From Eubacteriaceae bacterium CHKCI004 (GTDB taxonomy: Bacteria > Bacillota > Clostridia > Lachnospirales > Lachnospiraceae), in assembly GCA_900016875.1 (NCBI GenBank), contig FCNR01000031.1:1-49349 (forward strand): DNA of 49,349 nt, given 5' to 3'. The notes beneath the pieces were generated by a model, which saw nothing but the letters and a program-made list of their open reading frames with translations, was not told the DNA's origin and did not search any database. The position numbers and the translations under genes were made by a program. Shown here piece after piece: positions 41,720 to 49,349 of the stretch. Every line of letters begins with the position of its first letter. Position 1 is the stretch's first letter.

Positions 41720-42925
41720 GTGAATAATAATCGTTTCCGGTCCAATCAGAGATATTTTACTATTTGCATTTATACGGTATTTGTTATTTTTGCCGCCTGC
41801 ATTATTTTCAGGCTTATTTTTCACTGGGATGATATATTGAAGATAATAAAACATTTTCTCTCCAGTATGTCCGGATTTGTGGTGGGAATATTGATTGCGT
41901 TTATTGTGAATCCTCTTGTAGATTTTATTTATGAGAAGATACTGCCTGGATTTTTTCATGTACAAGAGGGAAAAAAGAGCCGGATGCTGGCGATTGCGCT
42001 GGCGTATGTGGTGGTGCTGGGAGCGGCGGCAGTATGTCTGATATATATTATACCGCAGATTATTTCCAGTCTGACAGAATTGTCAGGAAAAATTCCTTCA
42101 ATGTATACAGCATTTTCCGGGTGGCTTCTGAATATAGCTGCAGAGTTTGAATTTTTGAATAATGGAATTGTCCATACATTGATTGAAAATATGTATCCGA
42201 AGATGATGGAATTGTCAACGGTACTGGCGTCCAAAATCATTCCATGGATGTATTCGGTGTCGGTGGCGGTGATACAATGGCTTATAACTATTGTGATTGC
42301 CGTGGTCGTATCAATCTATCTGTTATTTGACAAGCAACTGATATTTCGCTCCGTAAAGCGGATATCTTATGCATTTCTGCCGGAGAGACGTGTCGATGAG
42401 ATGATCGGGGTCGTTAAAAAGTGTAATGCGATTTTTACCGGATATATAACAGCGCAGGCATTGGATGCGCTGATTGTGGGAATTCTATGTTTTCTGCTGA
42501 TGACATTTCTGAGACTGCCGTATGCGCTTTTGATCAGTGTTATAGTGGGTGTGACCAATATGATTCCATATTTTGGTCCATATATAGGCGCAGTGCCGGG
42601 CGTGTGCATACTGGCGGCGATCAGACTGAAATATGGGATCATGTTTGTGGTGATGATTTTTGTCCTGCAGCAGTTTGACGGATGGATTCTGGCGCCGAGA
42701 ATATTGGGAGATTCTACGGGGTTGCGCCCTATTCTGATTTTGTTTGCCATTACGCTGGGAGGAGCCTATCTGGGAGTGTTCGGTCTGTTTCTCGGCGTGC
42801 CTGTTGTGGCGGTCCTTCAGTATCTGTTGAATCTTATGATTGAAAGAAGAATCATGAAAAAAGCGTTGAGAGACCGAAAGTGTTGCGAAGTTTCAAACAA
42901 TAATGACATGAAGGAATATAAATAA
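41720..42925 (+). CDS. AI-2E-family membrane transporter (PerM/YtvI-like)
   Basis: 401 residues, seven to eight membrane segments. It starts with GTG 41720; AGGAGGT at 41703-41709 supports it, and the nearer ATG 41713 opens only a four-codon frame (ATG TAC TGT GAA TAA) that overlaps the GTG. Family features are GFVVGILIAFIVNPLVDFIYE near residue 50, the long soluble region (about 110-160), GYITAQALDALIVGILCF near 230, MIPYFGPYIGAVPGV near 275 and the late ILAPRILGDSTGL. Members export signalling molecules or ions in exchange for sodium or protons; the substrate is not readable. It ends in a terminator at 42,941. Confidence 0.9.
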   Translation: MNNNRFRSNQRYFTICIYTVFVIFAACIIFRLIFHWDDILKIIKHFLSSMSGFVVGILIAFIVNPLVDFIYEKILPGFFHVQEGKKSRMLAIALAYVVVLGAAAVCLIYIIPQIISSLTELSGKIPSMYTAFSGWLLNIAAEFEFLNNGIVHTLIENMYPKMMELSTVLASKIIPWMYSVSVAVIQWLITIVIAVVVSIYLLFDKQLIFRSVKRISYAFLPERRVDEMIGVVKKCNAIFTGYITAQALDALIVGILCFLLMTFLRLPYALLISVIVGVTNMIPYFGPYIGAVPGVCILAAIRLKYGIMFVVMIFVLQQFDGWILAPRILGDSTGLRPILILFAITLGGAYLGVFGLFLGVPVVAVLQYLLNLMIERRIMKKALRDRKCCEVSNNNDMKEYK

Positions 42926-42940
42926 AATGTTAAATAATAG

Positions 42941-42972
42941 CGGGAGGAGATGTTGCATCTCCTCCGTTTTTT
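42941..42972 (+). terminator. Terminator after the AI-2E-family gene
   Basis: CGGGAGGAGATG-TTG-CATCTCCTCCG followed by TTTTTT. Confidence 0.92.
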
Positions 42973-43099
42973 ACCGGTCATTGAGTGTACGGCAGATTTC
43001 ATCAAAGCTTTTTACAATTTGATTCAGACATTTCCATATACCTTTATTGCTGAAACTTTTTCTTTGAATATTCCAGCGGATTTTTTCTGAAAAATTCAT
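42971..43099 (-). CDS. Possible small basic protein of 42 residues
   Basis: On the minus strand, ATG 43099 is preceded by TTGAGGATTTC (GAGG, good spacing), and the frame runs 42 codons to TAA at 42971, right at the terminator. The protein reads MNFSEKIRWNIQRKS then FSNKGIWKCLNQIVKSFDEI and ends in CRTLNDR. Composition is normal for a soluble helical peptide with basic and aromatic residues. I do not recognise it. It lies in the 330-base gap between the AI-2E gene and the two-component system and would be transcribed divergently from the response regulator. A promoter-like TTAACA-16-TAAAAT lies just before the ribosome binding site. Support is the start signal only; it is too short to judge by composition. 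Confidence 0.42.
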   Translation of the reverse strand: MNFSEKIRWNIQRKSFSNKGIWKCLNQIVKSFDEICRTLNDR

Positions 43100-43271
43100 G
43101 AAATCCTCAATTTTGTCATTTTAATATATTGTATGTTATTGTTAAGTGGATGATTCTTACGGTATTGTTTAAAAAAGAACTTTATTTCATCAAGATTATG
43201 GGATAATATAAAAGGTATCTGAAATGAAGATAATATAGTATTTTTTTATAAAAATGAATATGGAGGACGAT

Positions 43272-43946
43272 ATGCGGCTGCTGGTTGTGGAAGACGAGAA
43301 GGATTTGAACAGTATAATCGTGAAGAATCTGGAAGCGGAAGGCTATATTGTCGATTCCTGCTACGATGGTGAGGATGCCGTATTATTTATGATGAGTATA
43401 GATTATGACGCAGTTATTCTGGATGTGATGATTCCGAAGATGAGCGGATTTGAAGTATTAAAAAAAGTGAGGGAAATGAAAATTGAGACTCCTGTGCTAT
43501 TTTTAACCGCCCGTGACAGTGTGGAAGATATCGTATTCGGGCTCAATATCGGGGCAGATGACTATATGGTTAAGCCGTTTTCTTTTGATGAACTGATGGC
43601 AAGACTCAGGGTGATCGTAAGAAGGAAGCCGGAAGTGAGAGAAAATATATATACATGTGGAGATTTAAGCCTGAATGTCAATACGAGACAGGTAACAAGA
43701 CAGGGAAAAGAAATATCTTTGTCTCCAAAAGAATATGCGATTCTGGAATGCCTGATTCGCAATAAGAACATTGTTCTCACGAGAGCGCAGATTGAATCGA
43801 ACATATGGGATATGGATTATAATGGTGAATCGAATGTTATCGATGTGTACATTCGGTATCTCAGAAAAAAGATTGACGAAGGTTTCGATGAGAAATTGAT
43901 TCAGACAGTCAGAGGGGTAGGGTATATGCTGAAATGCGACGAATGA
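43272..43946 (+). CDS. OmpR/PhoB-family response regulator
   Basis: 224 residues from ATG 43272, since GGAGG (43262-43266) lies upstream and the earlier ATG 43254 precedes it. The receiver has the acidic pair in LLVVEDEKDL, the phosphorylation Asp in VILDVMIPKMSG (near residue 50), Thr in FLTARD and Lys in DDYMVKPF, so it is a normal receiver. The C-terminal winged helix (SPKEYAILECLIRNKNIVLT; VIDVYIRYLRKKI; IQTVRGVGYML) is of the OmpR type. It overlaps the sensor kinase gene. Targets may include the sulfotransferase-like genes downstream, but no site is recognisable. Confidence 0.95.
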   Translation: MRLLVVEDEKDLNSIIVKNLEAEGYIVDSCYDGEDAVLFMMSIDYDAVILDVMIPKMSGFEVLKKVREMKIETPVLFLTARDSVEDIVFGLNIGADDYMVKPFSFDELMARLRVIVRRKPEVRENIYTCGDLSLNVNTRQVTRQGKEISLSPKEYAILECLIRNKNIVLTRAQIESNIWDMDYNGESNVIDVYIRYLRKKIDEGFDEKLIQTVRGVGYMLKCDE

Positions 43947-45304
43947 AGAAGATGTCCATTGCAAGATACATTTCTATGCATTTTATAGGGATAACATTTG
44001 CGGCGGCAGTGCTGATGGCGCTGTTTATTACTTATTTTTCAAATGTGGCTATTGAATCTGATTTTAAAAAGCAGATTCGAAAGGAATCCAGATATGATTA
44101 TATCAATATCAAGGAAAAAAAGGGAGAGATCAGAGTTTCTGATAAACTTGTTTATGAGGATGATGGAATCATAAAAGTTGTTCTTGACACAGAAGGAAAT
44201 CTGATTGAGGGGACGTATCCTGATGAGAGACTGGAGTATTTAAAACTCAAGCCAAAGATTGTCCGGGAAATAGAATGTGGAGGGGTAAAATATTATATTT
44301 ATGATCGCTCTATTATAAAAGGCGATGAAAACGGTAATTCAAGGGTGATAGCGTATATCAGAAGCATGGTGAACAGAGGTAATCTTTCAAGCGGTTACCG
44401 GACTTTAAAATATGCTTCTTATATATGCGCGGCTGCTATTGTTCTTATCGCTACAATTCTGGCATCGGTGTTTTCAAGGCGTATAGTGGTTCCACTCAGG
44501 CAGATCTGCGATACTTCGGAAAAAATCGGTCTGGAAAAAGATTTATCCAAGCGAATAGAATATGATGGAATGTTTCGTGAGATAGAGATTCTTGCCCAGG
44601 CCAATAACCGGATGCTGGACAGGCTGGAGGAAATGTTTGAAAAACAAAAACAGTTTTCTTCTGATGTGACTCATGAATTGAGAACGCCAGTGTCTGTTAT
44701 TATGGCGCAGTGCCAGTATGCGAGAAAGCATATTAATAACAAAGAAGAATTTGATGAAGCGATTTCTCTGATTGAACGGCAGGTAAAAAAGACCAATGAT
44801 ATTATTTCACAGATTTTACAGTTGTCACGTCTTGATCAGGATAGAATACGTATAGATTTTGAATATGTCGATGTGAAGGATATTGTGGAAGAAGTCTGTG
44901 ATAATGAAAAGTTTCATGATGAGAAAAATATTGATCTTCGTCTTTCGCTGGAGAACGCGGAGGCCAGGGTGGATGTGGGGCTGATCATGGCTGCCATACG
45001 AAATGTCATTAATAATGCATTAAAATACAGTTACGAGAATTCTGTCGTGGATGTAGTTCTGAAGAAAAAGGACGGCGCGGTGGAACTGACGGTCAGGGAT
45101 TATGGAAGGGGAATGAGCGAGGAAGAGAAAAAACACATTTTTGACAGATTTTATCGGGCAGATAAGGCGAGAAACTCAGAAGGATTTGGACTGGGACTCT
45201 CCATAACAGCGAGAATCATGGAGATTCATTCCGGAACAATTACGGTGGAAAGTGAGGAGAAAAAAGGAAGTACCTTTTATCTGACGATTCCTGAGAGAAT
45301 TTAA
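43934..45304 (+). CDS. Sensor histidine kinase
   Basis: 456 residues. Two membrane segments (about residues 14-36 and 157-180) flank an extracellular sensor region of about 120 residues without cysteine pairs or a known fold by eye. A HAMP-like linker follows (SRRIVVPLRQICDTSEKI), then the H box VTHELRTPVSVI (phospho-His near 245), N box NVINNALKYSYEN, and G boxes DYGRGMS and GFGLGLSI. It phosphorylates the regulator upstream. ATG 43934 and ATG 43943 (ATGA overlap with the regulator stop) are both possible; the ribosome binding site is weak. The signal is unknown. Confidence 0.94.
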   Translation: MRRMKKMSIARYISMHFIGITFAAAVLMALFITYFSNVAIESDFKKQIRKESRYDYINIKEKKGEIRVSDKLVYEDDGIIKVVLDTEGNLIEGTYPDERLEYLKLKPKIVREIECGGVKYYIYDRSIIKGDENGNSRVIAYIRSMVNRGNLSSGYRTLKYASYICAAAIVLIATILASVFSRRIVVPLRQICDTSEKIGLEKDLSKRIEYDGMFREIEILAQANNRMLDRLEEMFEKQKQFSSDVTHELRTPVSVIMAQCQYARKHINNKEEFDEAISLIERQVKKTNDIISQILQLSRLDQDRIRIDFEYVDVKDIVEEVCDNEKFHDEKNIDLRLSLENAEARVDVGLIMAAIRNVINNALKYSYENSVVDVVLKKKDGAVELTVRDYGRGMSEEEKKHIFDRFYRADKARNSEGFGLGLSITARIMEIHSGTITVESEEKKGSTFYLTIPERI

Positions 45305-45373
45305 TTTTACTTTAATCTTGATGTATTAAAGTAAAAAAGATTATTTAAAGGGATACGAGAAAGAGGTCAGAGA

Positions 45374-46540
45374 ATGAAAACATTATATCTTCATATAGGA
45401 ACTTCAAAAACAGGTACCACCTCTATTCAGCATTTCTGCACAGAGAACGCTGAGATTTTTGAGAAAAAAGGATATAGTTATCCGATATTTCCACATAAAT
45501 TCAAATATATCAATATTATGAGAAATGATCATTTCCTTGCACACAGAGCATACAATGAGGACGATAGCAGGAATCTTCTGGAGGAAGAACAGTATTTTCG
45601 TCAGGGTATGGATTTTGTGCTGGACAGCTTTAAAAAGGCGGATAATGTTATTTTGTCAGACGAGGGTGTCTGGAGTGTGATTTTTAAGGGAGAGAAACCG
45701 GAGCTTCTGAATAAAATCATGAAAGAGGCGAGTGAGCATAACTATGCCGTAAAGGTGATTGTTTATCTGAGAAGACAGGATGGGATGGCAGATTCCTGGT
45801 GGAATCAGAAAATAAAAGTCGGCGGACGTTTATTTTCTACTATTTCATGGGAAGAGTATGTGAAGAATCCGGTTAATCCGGAAATGAATTATTACAGGCC
45901 GTTGAAATTGGTAGAAGAAGCTGTCGGCAAAGAAAATATGATCGTCCGTCGCTTTGGCAGAAAGTATTTCAAGAATGGTTCTCTGTTTGAAGATTTTGTC
46001 GATGCCTTAGGAATGGAATACAGCAGTCGTTTCATTGTATCTGAGGGACAGAGAAATATCAGTCTTCTGGGCAACGCCCATGAGATTAAGAGAGTGCTCA
46101 ATACTTTGCCGGAACTGTCAAATGCAGATAATACATTTTTCCGGAGAATTACTGCAGGAATGTCTGAACAGCGTCCTGATCTGAAGTCTGAGACTATGTT
46201 TTCTTCGGAGGAAGCATTGGAATTTATGGAGCAGTACCGGGAAAGCAACCGGAAGATCATGCAGGAATATTTTGGAAAAGATGAAGATTTATTTGATATG
46301 GACTTTTCCGGAAATAAAAAATGGGTTCTTGACCATACAGAAATGGAGAAAGATATAATCCTGTTTATGGGAAGAGCCATTGTGGAACTCAGAGAAGAAA
46401 ATAAGGAACTTAAAACAAGAATGGGGGAAATGGAGAAGGAGATGGTTCGGAATAAAAAGGTTTTGAAAGAACTGCAGGAAAAAAAGACCAATCCGTTAAA
46501 ATCTTTTCTTTCCTCAGCGAAAAAGGATGGACAAGATTAG
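45374..46540 (+). CDS. Sulfotransferase-like protein with C-terminal coiled coil
   Basis: 388 residues. LHIGTSKTGTTSIQHF at residues 6-21 is the 5'-phosphosulfate-binding loop pattern (SKTGTTS), and VYLRRQDGMADSWWNQKIK near 135-153 fits the 3'-phosphate-binding strand (R then S). No signal peptide. The last 60 residues (VELREENKELKTRMGEMEK and onwards) are a coiled coil with Lys/Glu heptads, probably for oligomerisation or tethering. Such proteins move sulfate from PAPS to a hydroxyl or amine; the acceptor is unknown. AGAGGTC precedes ATG 45374. It is 70 bases after the kinase and has a close paralogue at 47,451. No PAPS-making genes are in the window. Confidence 0.72.
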   Translation: MKTLYLHIGTSKTGTTSIQHFCTENAEIFEKKGYSYPIFPHKFKYINIMRNDHFLAHRAYNEDDSRNLLEEEQYFRQGMDFVLDSFKKADNVILSDEGVWSVIFKGEKPELLNKIMKEASEHNYAVKVIVYLRRQDGMADSWWNQKIKVGGRLFSTISWEEYVKNPVNPEMNYYRPLKLVEEAVGKENMIVRRFGRKYFKNGSLFEDFVDALGMEYSSRFIVSEGQRNISLLGNAHEIKRVLNTLPELSNADNTFFRRITAGMSEQRPDLKSETMFSSEEALEFMEQYRESNRKIMQEYFGKDEDLFDMDFSGNKKWVLDHTEMEKDIILFMGRAIVELREENKELKTRMGEMEKEMVRNKKVLKELQEKKTNPLKSFLSSAKKDGQD

Positions 46541-46655
46541 TATATTTCCATGAGTCAGTTGGTAACACATAATTTAAGAGAGAAAGTATGAGTCGCTTTG
46601 AAAAAATACATAAAAACTGAGTATACATTGAAAATCCATGAAAGGAGACGTAATT

Positions 46656-47342
46656 ATGAGACGTAATACCATCTTTTTAATGGAAAAAAACGTGGAGTAC
46701 ATTAAAGAGTTTTGCAGATTTTTTGAGAATGACTACAACGTATTGTGTTCTTCTGACGGGGAAAAAGCAATGGAAATATATGCGGAGAATAATACAGGTA
46801 TTCATCTGATCATATTGGATAATAATGTTTGTGCAAAAAAGAGATGTGAGATTCTGGAGGAAATACGTGCGTTTTGTGATGTGCCGGTCATTGTTCTTAT
46901 GGAAAATGAGGAACCGGAACTGCAGATCATGGCGTACAGAATGGGAGCGGACGAATGTGTATCCGGTGAGATTTCATTCCCTCTGTTAAAAATGAAAATA
47001 GAAGCTATCATAAAAAGGGTCTATGGAACGGATAATTTTATTAAAGAGGGAATCCTTGAACTGGATCTGGATAAAAGAACCCTGAAGGTAGATAATGAAT
47101 ATATCGACATTACTATAAAGGAATTTGAGCTGTTATCTTTCTTTATGCGCAATAAGCATGCCATTCAGAGCCGTGACCAGATTATTACGGCTGTGTGGGG
47201 AATTAATTATGAAGGAAGCGACCGGGTGGTGGATTCTCTGGTGAAGAAATTGAGACTGAAGCTTAAAGGAGCTTCCGATTATATTCATACGGCTTACGGT
47301 ATGGGATATTATTTTGAACTGCCGGTGAAGGAAACGGCATAA
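46656..47342 (+). CDS. Atypical OmpR-type response regulator
   Basis: 228 residues from ATG 46656 (AAAGGAG 46641-46647 favours it over ATG 46638). The receiver-like domain has the Asp in LIILDNNVCAK, but the usual acidic pair is replaced (IFLMEKNVEY), and where Lys of the KP motif is expected it reads DECVSGEIS, so the phosphorylation pocket is incomplete. It is probably regulated without phosphorylation. The C-terminal winged helix is complete (KEFELLSFFMRNKHAIQSRD; GSDRVVDSLVKKLRLKL; IHTAYGMGYYF). There is no partner kinase next to it. It stands between the two sulfotransferase-like paralogues, which suggests it controls one or both. Confidence 0.85.
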   Translation: MRRNTIFLMEKNVEYIKEFCRFFENDYNVLCSSDGEKAMEIYAENNTGIHLIILDNNVCAKKRCEILEEIRAFCDVPVIVLMENEEPELQIMAYRMGADECVSGEISFPLLKMKIEAIIKRVYGTDNFIKEGILELDLDKRTLKVDNEYIDITIKEFELLSFFMRNKHAIQSRDQIITAVWGINYEGSDRVVDSLVKKLRLKLKGASDYIHTAYGMGYYFELPVKETA

Positions 47343-47450
47343 AAATAGATTTTATAGTTTGCAATTTTGAGAAATTAAATTATAATCTATTTATAATTTA
47401 ATTCTCTGTATAAAAGCGGGGAAAATGATGAAAAAGAAAGGGTCAGCAAG

Positions 47451-48608
47451 ATGAAAACTTTATATGTTCATATAGGAACGCCTAAGACGGCTACCACCTC
47501 TCTGCAGCATTTTTGCGATGAGAATGAAAAGATTCTGGAGGAACAGGGATATTGTTATCCGATTTTTCCCCACAAATTTAAAGGCGTGAGCATTACAAGA
47601 AATGGTTCTTTTCTTGGATGGGTTTCTTCCAGCAAGCCGGAAAAGAGAAATAAACTGGAGGAAGAGAAGTATTTCCGTCAGGGTATGGATATGGTTCTTG
47701 ATAATTTCCGTAAGTTTGATAATGTCATTTTGTCAGAGGAAGCCACATGGAGCGCAGCTTTCCGGAGAGGAAAAGATTATATCTGGGAGAATATTCTGAA
47801 AGAGGCGAAAGAACACGGATACGGGGTTAAAATTATCGTTTATCTCAGAAGACAGGACAGCCTTGCCGATTCCTGGTGGAAACAGAAGGTGAAGGTAGGA
47901 AGAAGAATTTATTCTACTTCTTCCTGGGAAGAGTTTGTCAGTGATCCTTCCCAGCTGGAGTTTGATTATTACAGCGCCGTCAAAAAGATTGAGGCTGTTT
48001 TCGGAAAAGAAAATGTCATTATCCGACGTTTCGGCCGGCAGTATTTCAAGAACGGTTCTATCTATGAAGATTTTATGGAAGCGCTGGGCGTAAAATATGA
48101 CAGTCGTTTTGTGATTTCAGAGGGCAAGAGAAATAACAGTCTTTTTGGTAATTCTCATGAAATAAAGAGAGTTCTCAATATGCTTAAAATGAACAAGGGA
48201 GACAGACTGTTCTTTAAGAGAATTGTCCGGACCATATCGGACAATCATACAGATTTAAAAGGGGAGACCATGTTCTCCTCTGAGGAAGCCCGCCAGTTCA
48301 TGGAGCAGTACCGGGAAGGCAACCGGAAGCTCATGCAGGAATACTTCGGTAAAGACGAAGACCTGTTTGATATGGATTTTTCCAAAAATAAGAAATGGGT
48401 TCTTGACCATACTGAGATGGAGAAGGATATTATCACCCTCATCGGTCATGTGACTGTTCAGCTCCGTCAGGAGAACCGGGAACTTCAGTCTCAGATTCAG
48501 GATATGAAGAAGGAATTGGCAGCCTGCAAAAAGAAACTGGAGGAAAAACCGTCAGCCGGCAGGAACCCGATTCGGTCGGTGATCTCCGGGATAAGGGGAA
48601 AGAAATAG
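47451..48608 (+). CDS. Sulfotransferase-like protein with C-terminal coiled coil, paralogue of 45,374
   Basis: 385 residues, collinear with the protein at 45,374 over its full length. VHIGTPKTATTSLQHF gives the phosphosulfate loop (PKTATTS), VYLRRQDSLADSWWKQKVK the second nucleotide region, and NSHEIKRVLNML, TMFSSEEARQFMEQYREGNRK and KKWVLDHTEMEKDI are shared blocks. The C-terminal coiled coil (QLRQENRELQSQIQDMKKE) is less alike than the core, and the end is basic (IRSVISGIRGKK). The strongest conservation falls in the catalytic half and the DLFDMDFS region near 310. Start ATG 47451 has only a weak ribosome binding site (AAAGGGTC). Ancient tandem duplication with the regulator in between is likely. 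Confidence 0.72.
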   Translation: MKTLYVHIGTPKTATTSLQHFCDENEKILEEQGYCYPIFPHKFKGVSITRNGSFLGWVSSSKPEKRNKLEEEKYFRQGMDMVLDNFRKFDNVILSEEATWSAAFRRGKDYIWENILKEAKEHGYGVKIIVYLRRQDSLADSWWKQKVKVGRRIYSTSSWEEFVSDPSQLEFDYYSAVKKIEAVFGKENVIIRRFGRQYFKNGSIYEDFMEALGVKYDSRFVISEGKRNNSLFGNSHEIKRVLNMLKMNKGDRLFFKRIVRTISDNHTDLKGETMFSSEEARQFMEQYREGNRKLMQEYFGKDEDLFDMDFSKNKKWVLDHTEMEKDIITLIGHVTVQLRQENRELQSQIQDMKKELAACKKKLEEKPSAGRNPIRSVISGIRGKK

Positions 48609-48662
48609 AAAACAGAAGGCATTTGATAAATCATAAAAGATGAGAATATCAGAATGATAAAG

Positions 48663-48700
48663 AAGGCAGCAAATCAGAGAGAATTCTGATTGCTGCCTTT
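48663..48700. terminator. Two-way terminator
   Basis: AAGGCAGCAAATCAGA pairs with TCTGATTGCTGCCTT, followed by TTGACTTTTATATTTAT. It lies between the convergent sulfotransferase-like and repressor genes. Confidence 0.85.
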
Positions 48701-48731
48701 GACTTTTATATTTATAAAAAAATGAGAGAAA

Positions 48732-49160
48732 TTACTGGTCTGAATTGGAATCTGCCTCTCTCTGTTTTTTTAATTCACGGCGTCTGTTTGCCAGAATGTC
48801 TGATAATTCTTTCAGAAGTTCATCGTCGGTTTCTTCTTCCACCAGCGCGGTAAAAAGATGAGACAGAGCTGATGATGCGGACTTCTGTTCCTGTTTTACC
48901 TGGAAAAGACTCCACTGATCTCTTGTCATGGTCGGTTCAAAGGTACGCGCATAGTTCTTTGTTGTCTTTTTGAAGCCTGCTACCTTGATCATTTCTTTTT
49001 TCAGCAGGGAGTTGATCATAATATGAATGTAACTCGGCTTCCATGTGCGGCCGGCACATAATTTTACGATTTCCGTTGAAGTGAGAGGTTCTTCGCTGTC
49101 CCAGAGAAGGTCAAGAACCTGTTTTTCGCTGTCTGTTAATTTTTTAATTTTTTGTCTCAT
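48732..49160 (-). CDS. BlaI/MecI/CopY-family transcriptional repressor
   Basis: 142 residues on the minus strand. LTDSEKQVLDLLWDSEEPLTSTEIV begins the winged helix, with WKPSYIHIMINSLLKKEMI as recognition helix and KTTKNYARTFEPTMTRDQW in the wing, matching the BlaI/MecI/CopY pattern. The C-terminal dimer part is short and charged (KKQREADSNSDQ end). Such repressors usually answer to a BlaR1-type sensor protease or to copper. No partner is seen to its right inside the window. AGAAGGGA precedes ATG 49160 and a TATAAT lies upstream on the same strand. Targets unknown. Confidence 0.85.
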   Translation of the reverse strand: MRQKIKKLTDSEKQVLDLLWDSEEPLTSTEIVKLCAGRTWKPSYIHIMINSLLKKEMIKVAGFKKTTKNYARTFEPTMTRDQWSLFQVKQEQKSASSALSHLFTALVEEETDDELLKELSDILANRRRELKKQREADSNSDQ

Positions 49161-49349
49161 GTGATTACCAATCCCTTCTAGGTATGAAATTATAATAGGA
49201 TTTTTATTACGTGTTTTTATAATATGATATTGGGGTCAAAAGCCTGTCTATAGCACCTTGAAAAGTTCATATATTTTGTAGTAAATACAAGCCGAAATGC
49301 TTCTCTTGCTGTATAATAGAGCTATCCTAGAAAAGAAGGTAATCTTTAT
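49161..49349 (+). promoter_or_regulatory. Divergent upstream region at the window end
   Basis: A plus-strand TATAAT (49312-49317) and GAAGGT near 49,337-49,342 look like a promoter -10 and a ribosome binding site for a gene that starts just past the window. No -35 is convincing. The minus-strand -10 of the BlaI-type gene is also here. Confidence 0.4.

Overview
The window looks like chromosome of a gut-type Firmicute of the Lachnospiraceae (Clostridia). The grounds are low-to-moderate GC, strong AGGAGG-type ribosome binding sites, the protein styles (DUF308, AI-2E exporter, DUF3990/DUF3791, group-II-intron-bearing mobile DNA) and the core genes serS, trmB, aroK, aroD and a DacF-type carboxypeptidase. 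The genus cannot be fixed from the sequence alone.

Layout. (1) Positions 1 to about 19,401 are the right-hand part of an integrated mobile element. The window opens inside the last two domains of a group II intron that interrupts a parB gene, followed by parA and a second, 3'-truncated parB. Next comes a cargo block (2,594-14,936) centred on fatty acids and membrane lipids: an alpha/beta hydrolase, a TetR regulator, oleate hydratase, a DUF308 membrane protein, a radical SAM/SPASM enzyme, an S-adenosylmethionine synthetase, a DegV fatty-acid-binding protein, a broken cardiolipin synthase, a second TetR regulator, a phospholipase-D fragment, another DUF308 protein, a VTT/TVP38 protein and a frameshifted DUF308 protein. 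The right end carries an excisionase, an unusual protein with four HTH units, a tyrosine integrase and a Fic protein. It finishes at a 42-base copy of the 3' part of tRNA-Arg(CCT) with its own terminator, which I read as the attachment site.

(2) Positions 19,402-30,280 hold a SulP anion transporter and a type I restriction-modification locus (hsdM, hsdS, a silent third specificity half, hsdR). A three-gene DUF3990/DUF3791 module sits between hsdS and the silent half, and a tyrosine recombinase follows hsdR. Eight copies of a CAGCGTAAG-like motif bound every specificity cassette and, as an inverted pair, flank the recombinase gene. This looks like a specificity-switching machine.

(3) Positions 30,371-42,972 are ordinary chromosome: a sodium/proline-type symporter, an ABC_trans_CmpB protein, shikimate kinase, dehydroquinate dehydratase, a CoA transferase, a lipid kinase, SerS, a flavin reductase, TrmB, a D,D-carboxypeptidase, tRNA-Lys(CTT) and an AI-2E-family exporter.

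(4) Positions 42,971-49,349 hold a possible 42-residue protein, a two-component system, two paralogous sulfotransferase-like proteins with C-terminal coiled coils separated by an atypical response regulator, and a BlaI/MecI-type repressor.

The two most unusual stretches are the lipid-related cargo, which brings its own SAM synthetase beside a radical SAM enzyme, and the hsd locus with its recombinase and shared recombination-like motifs.
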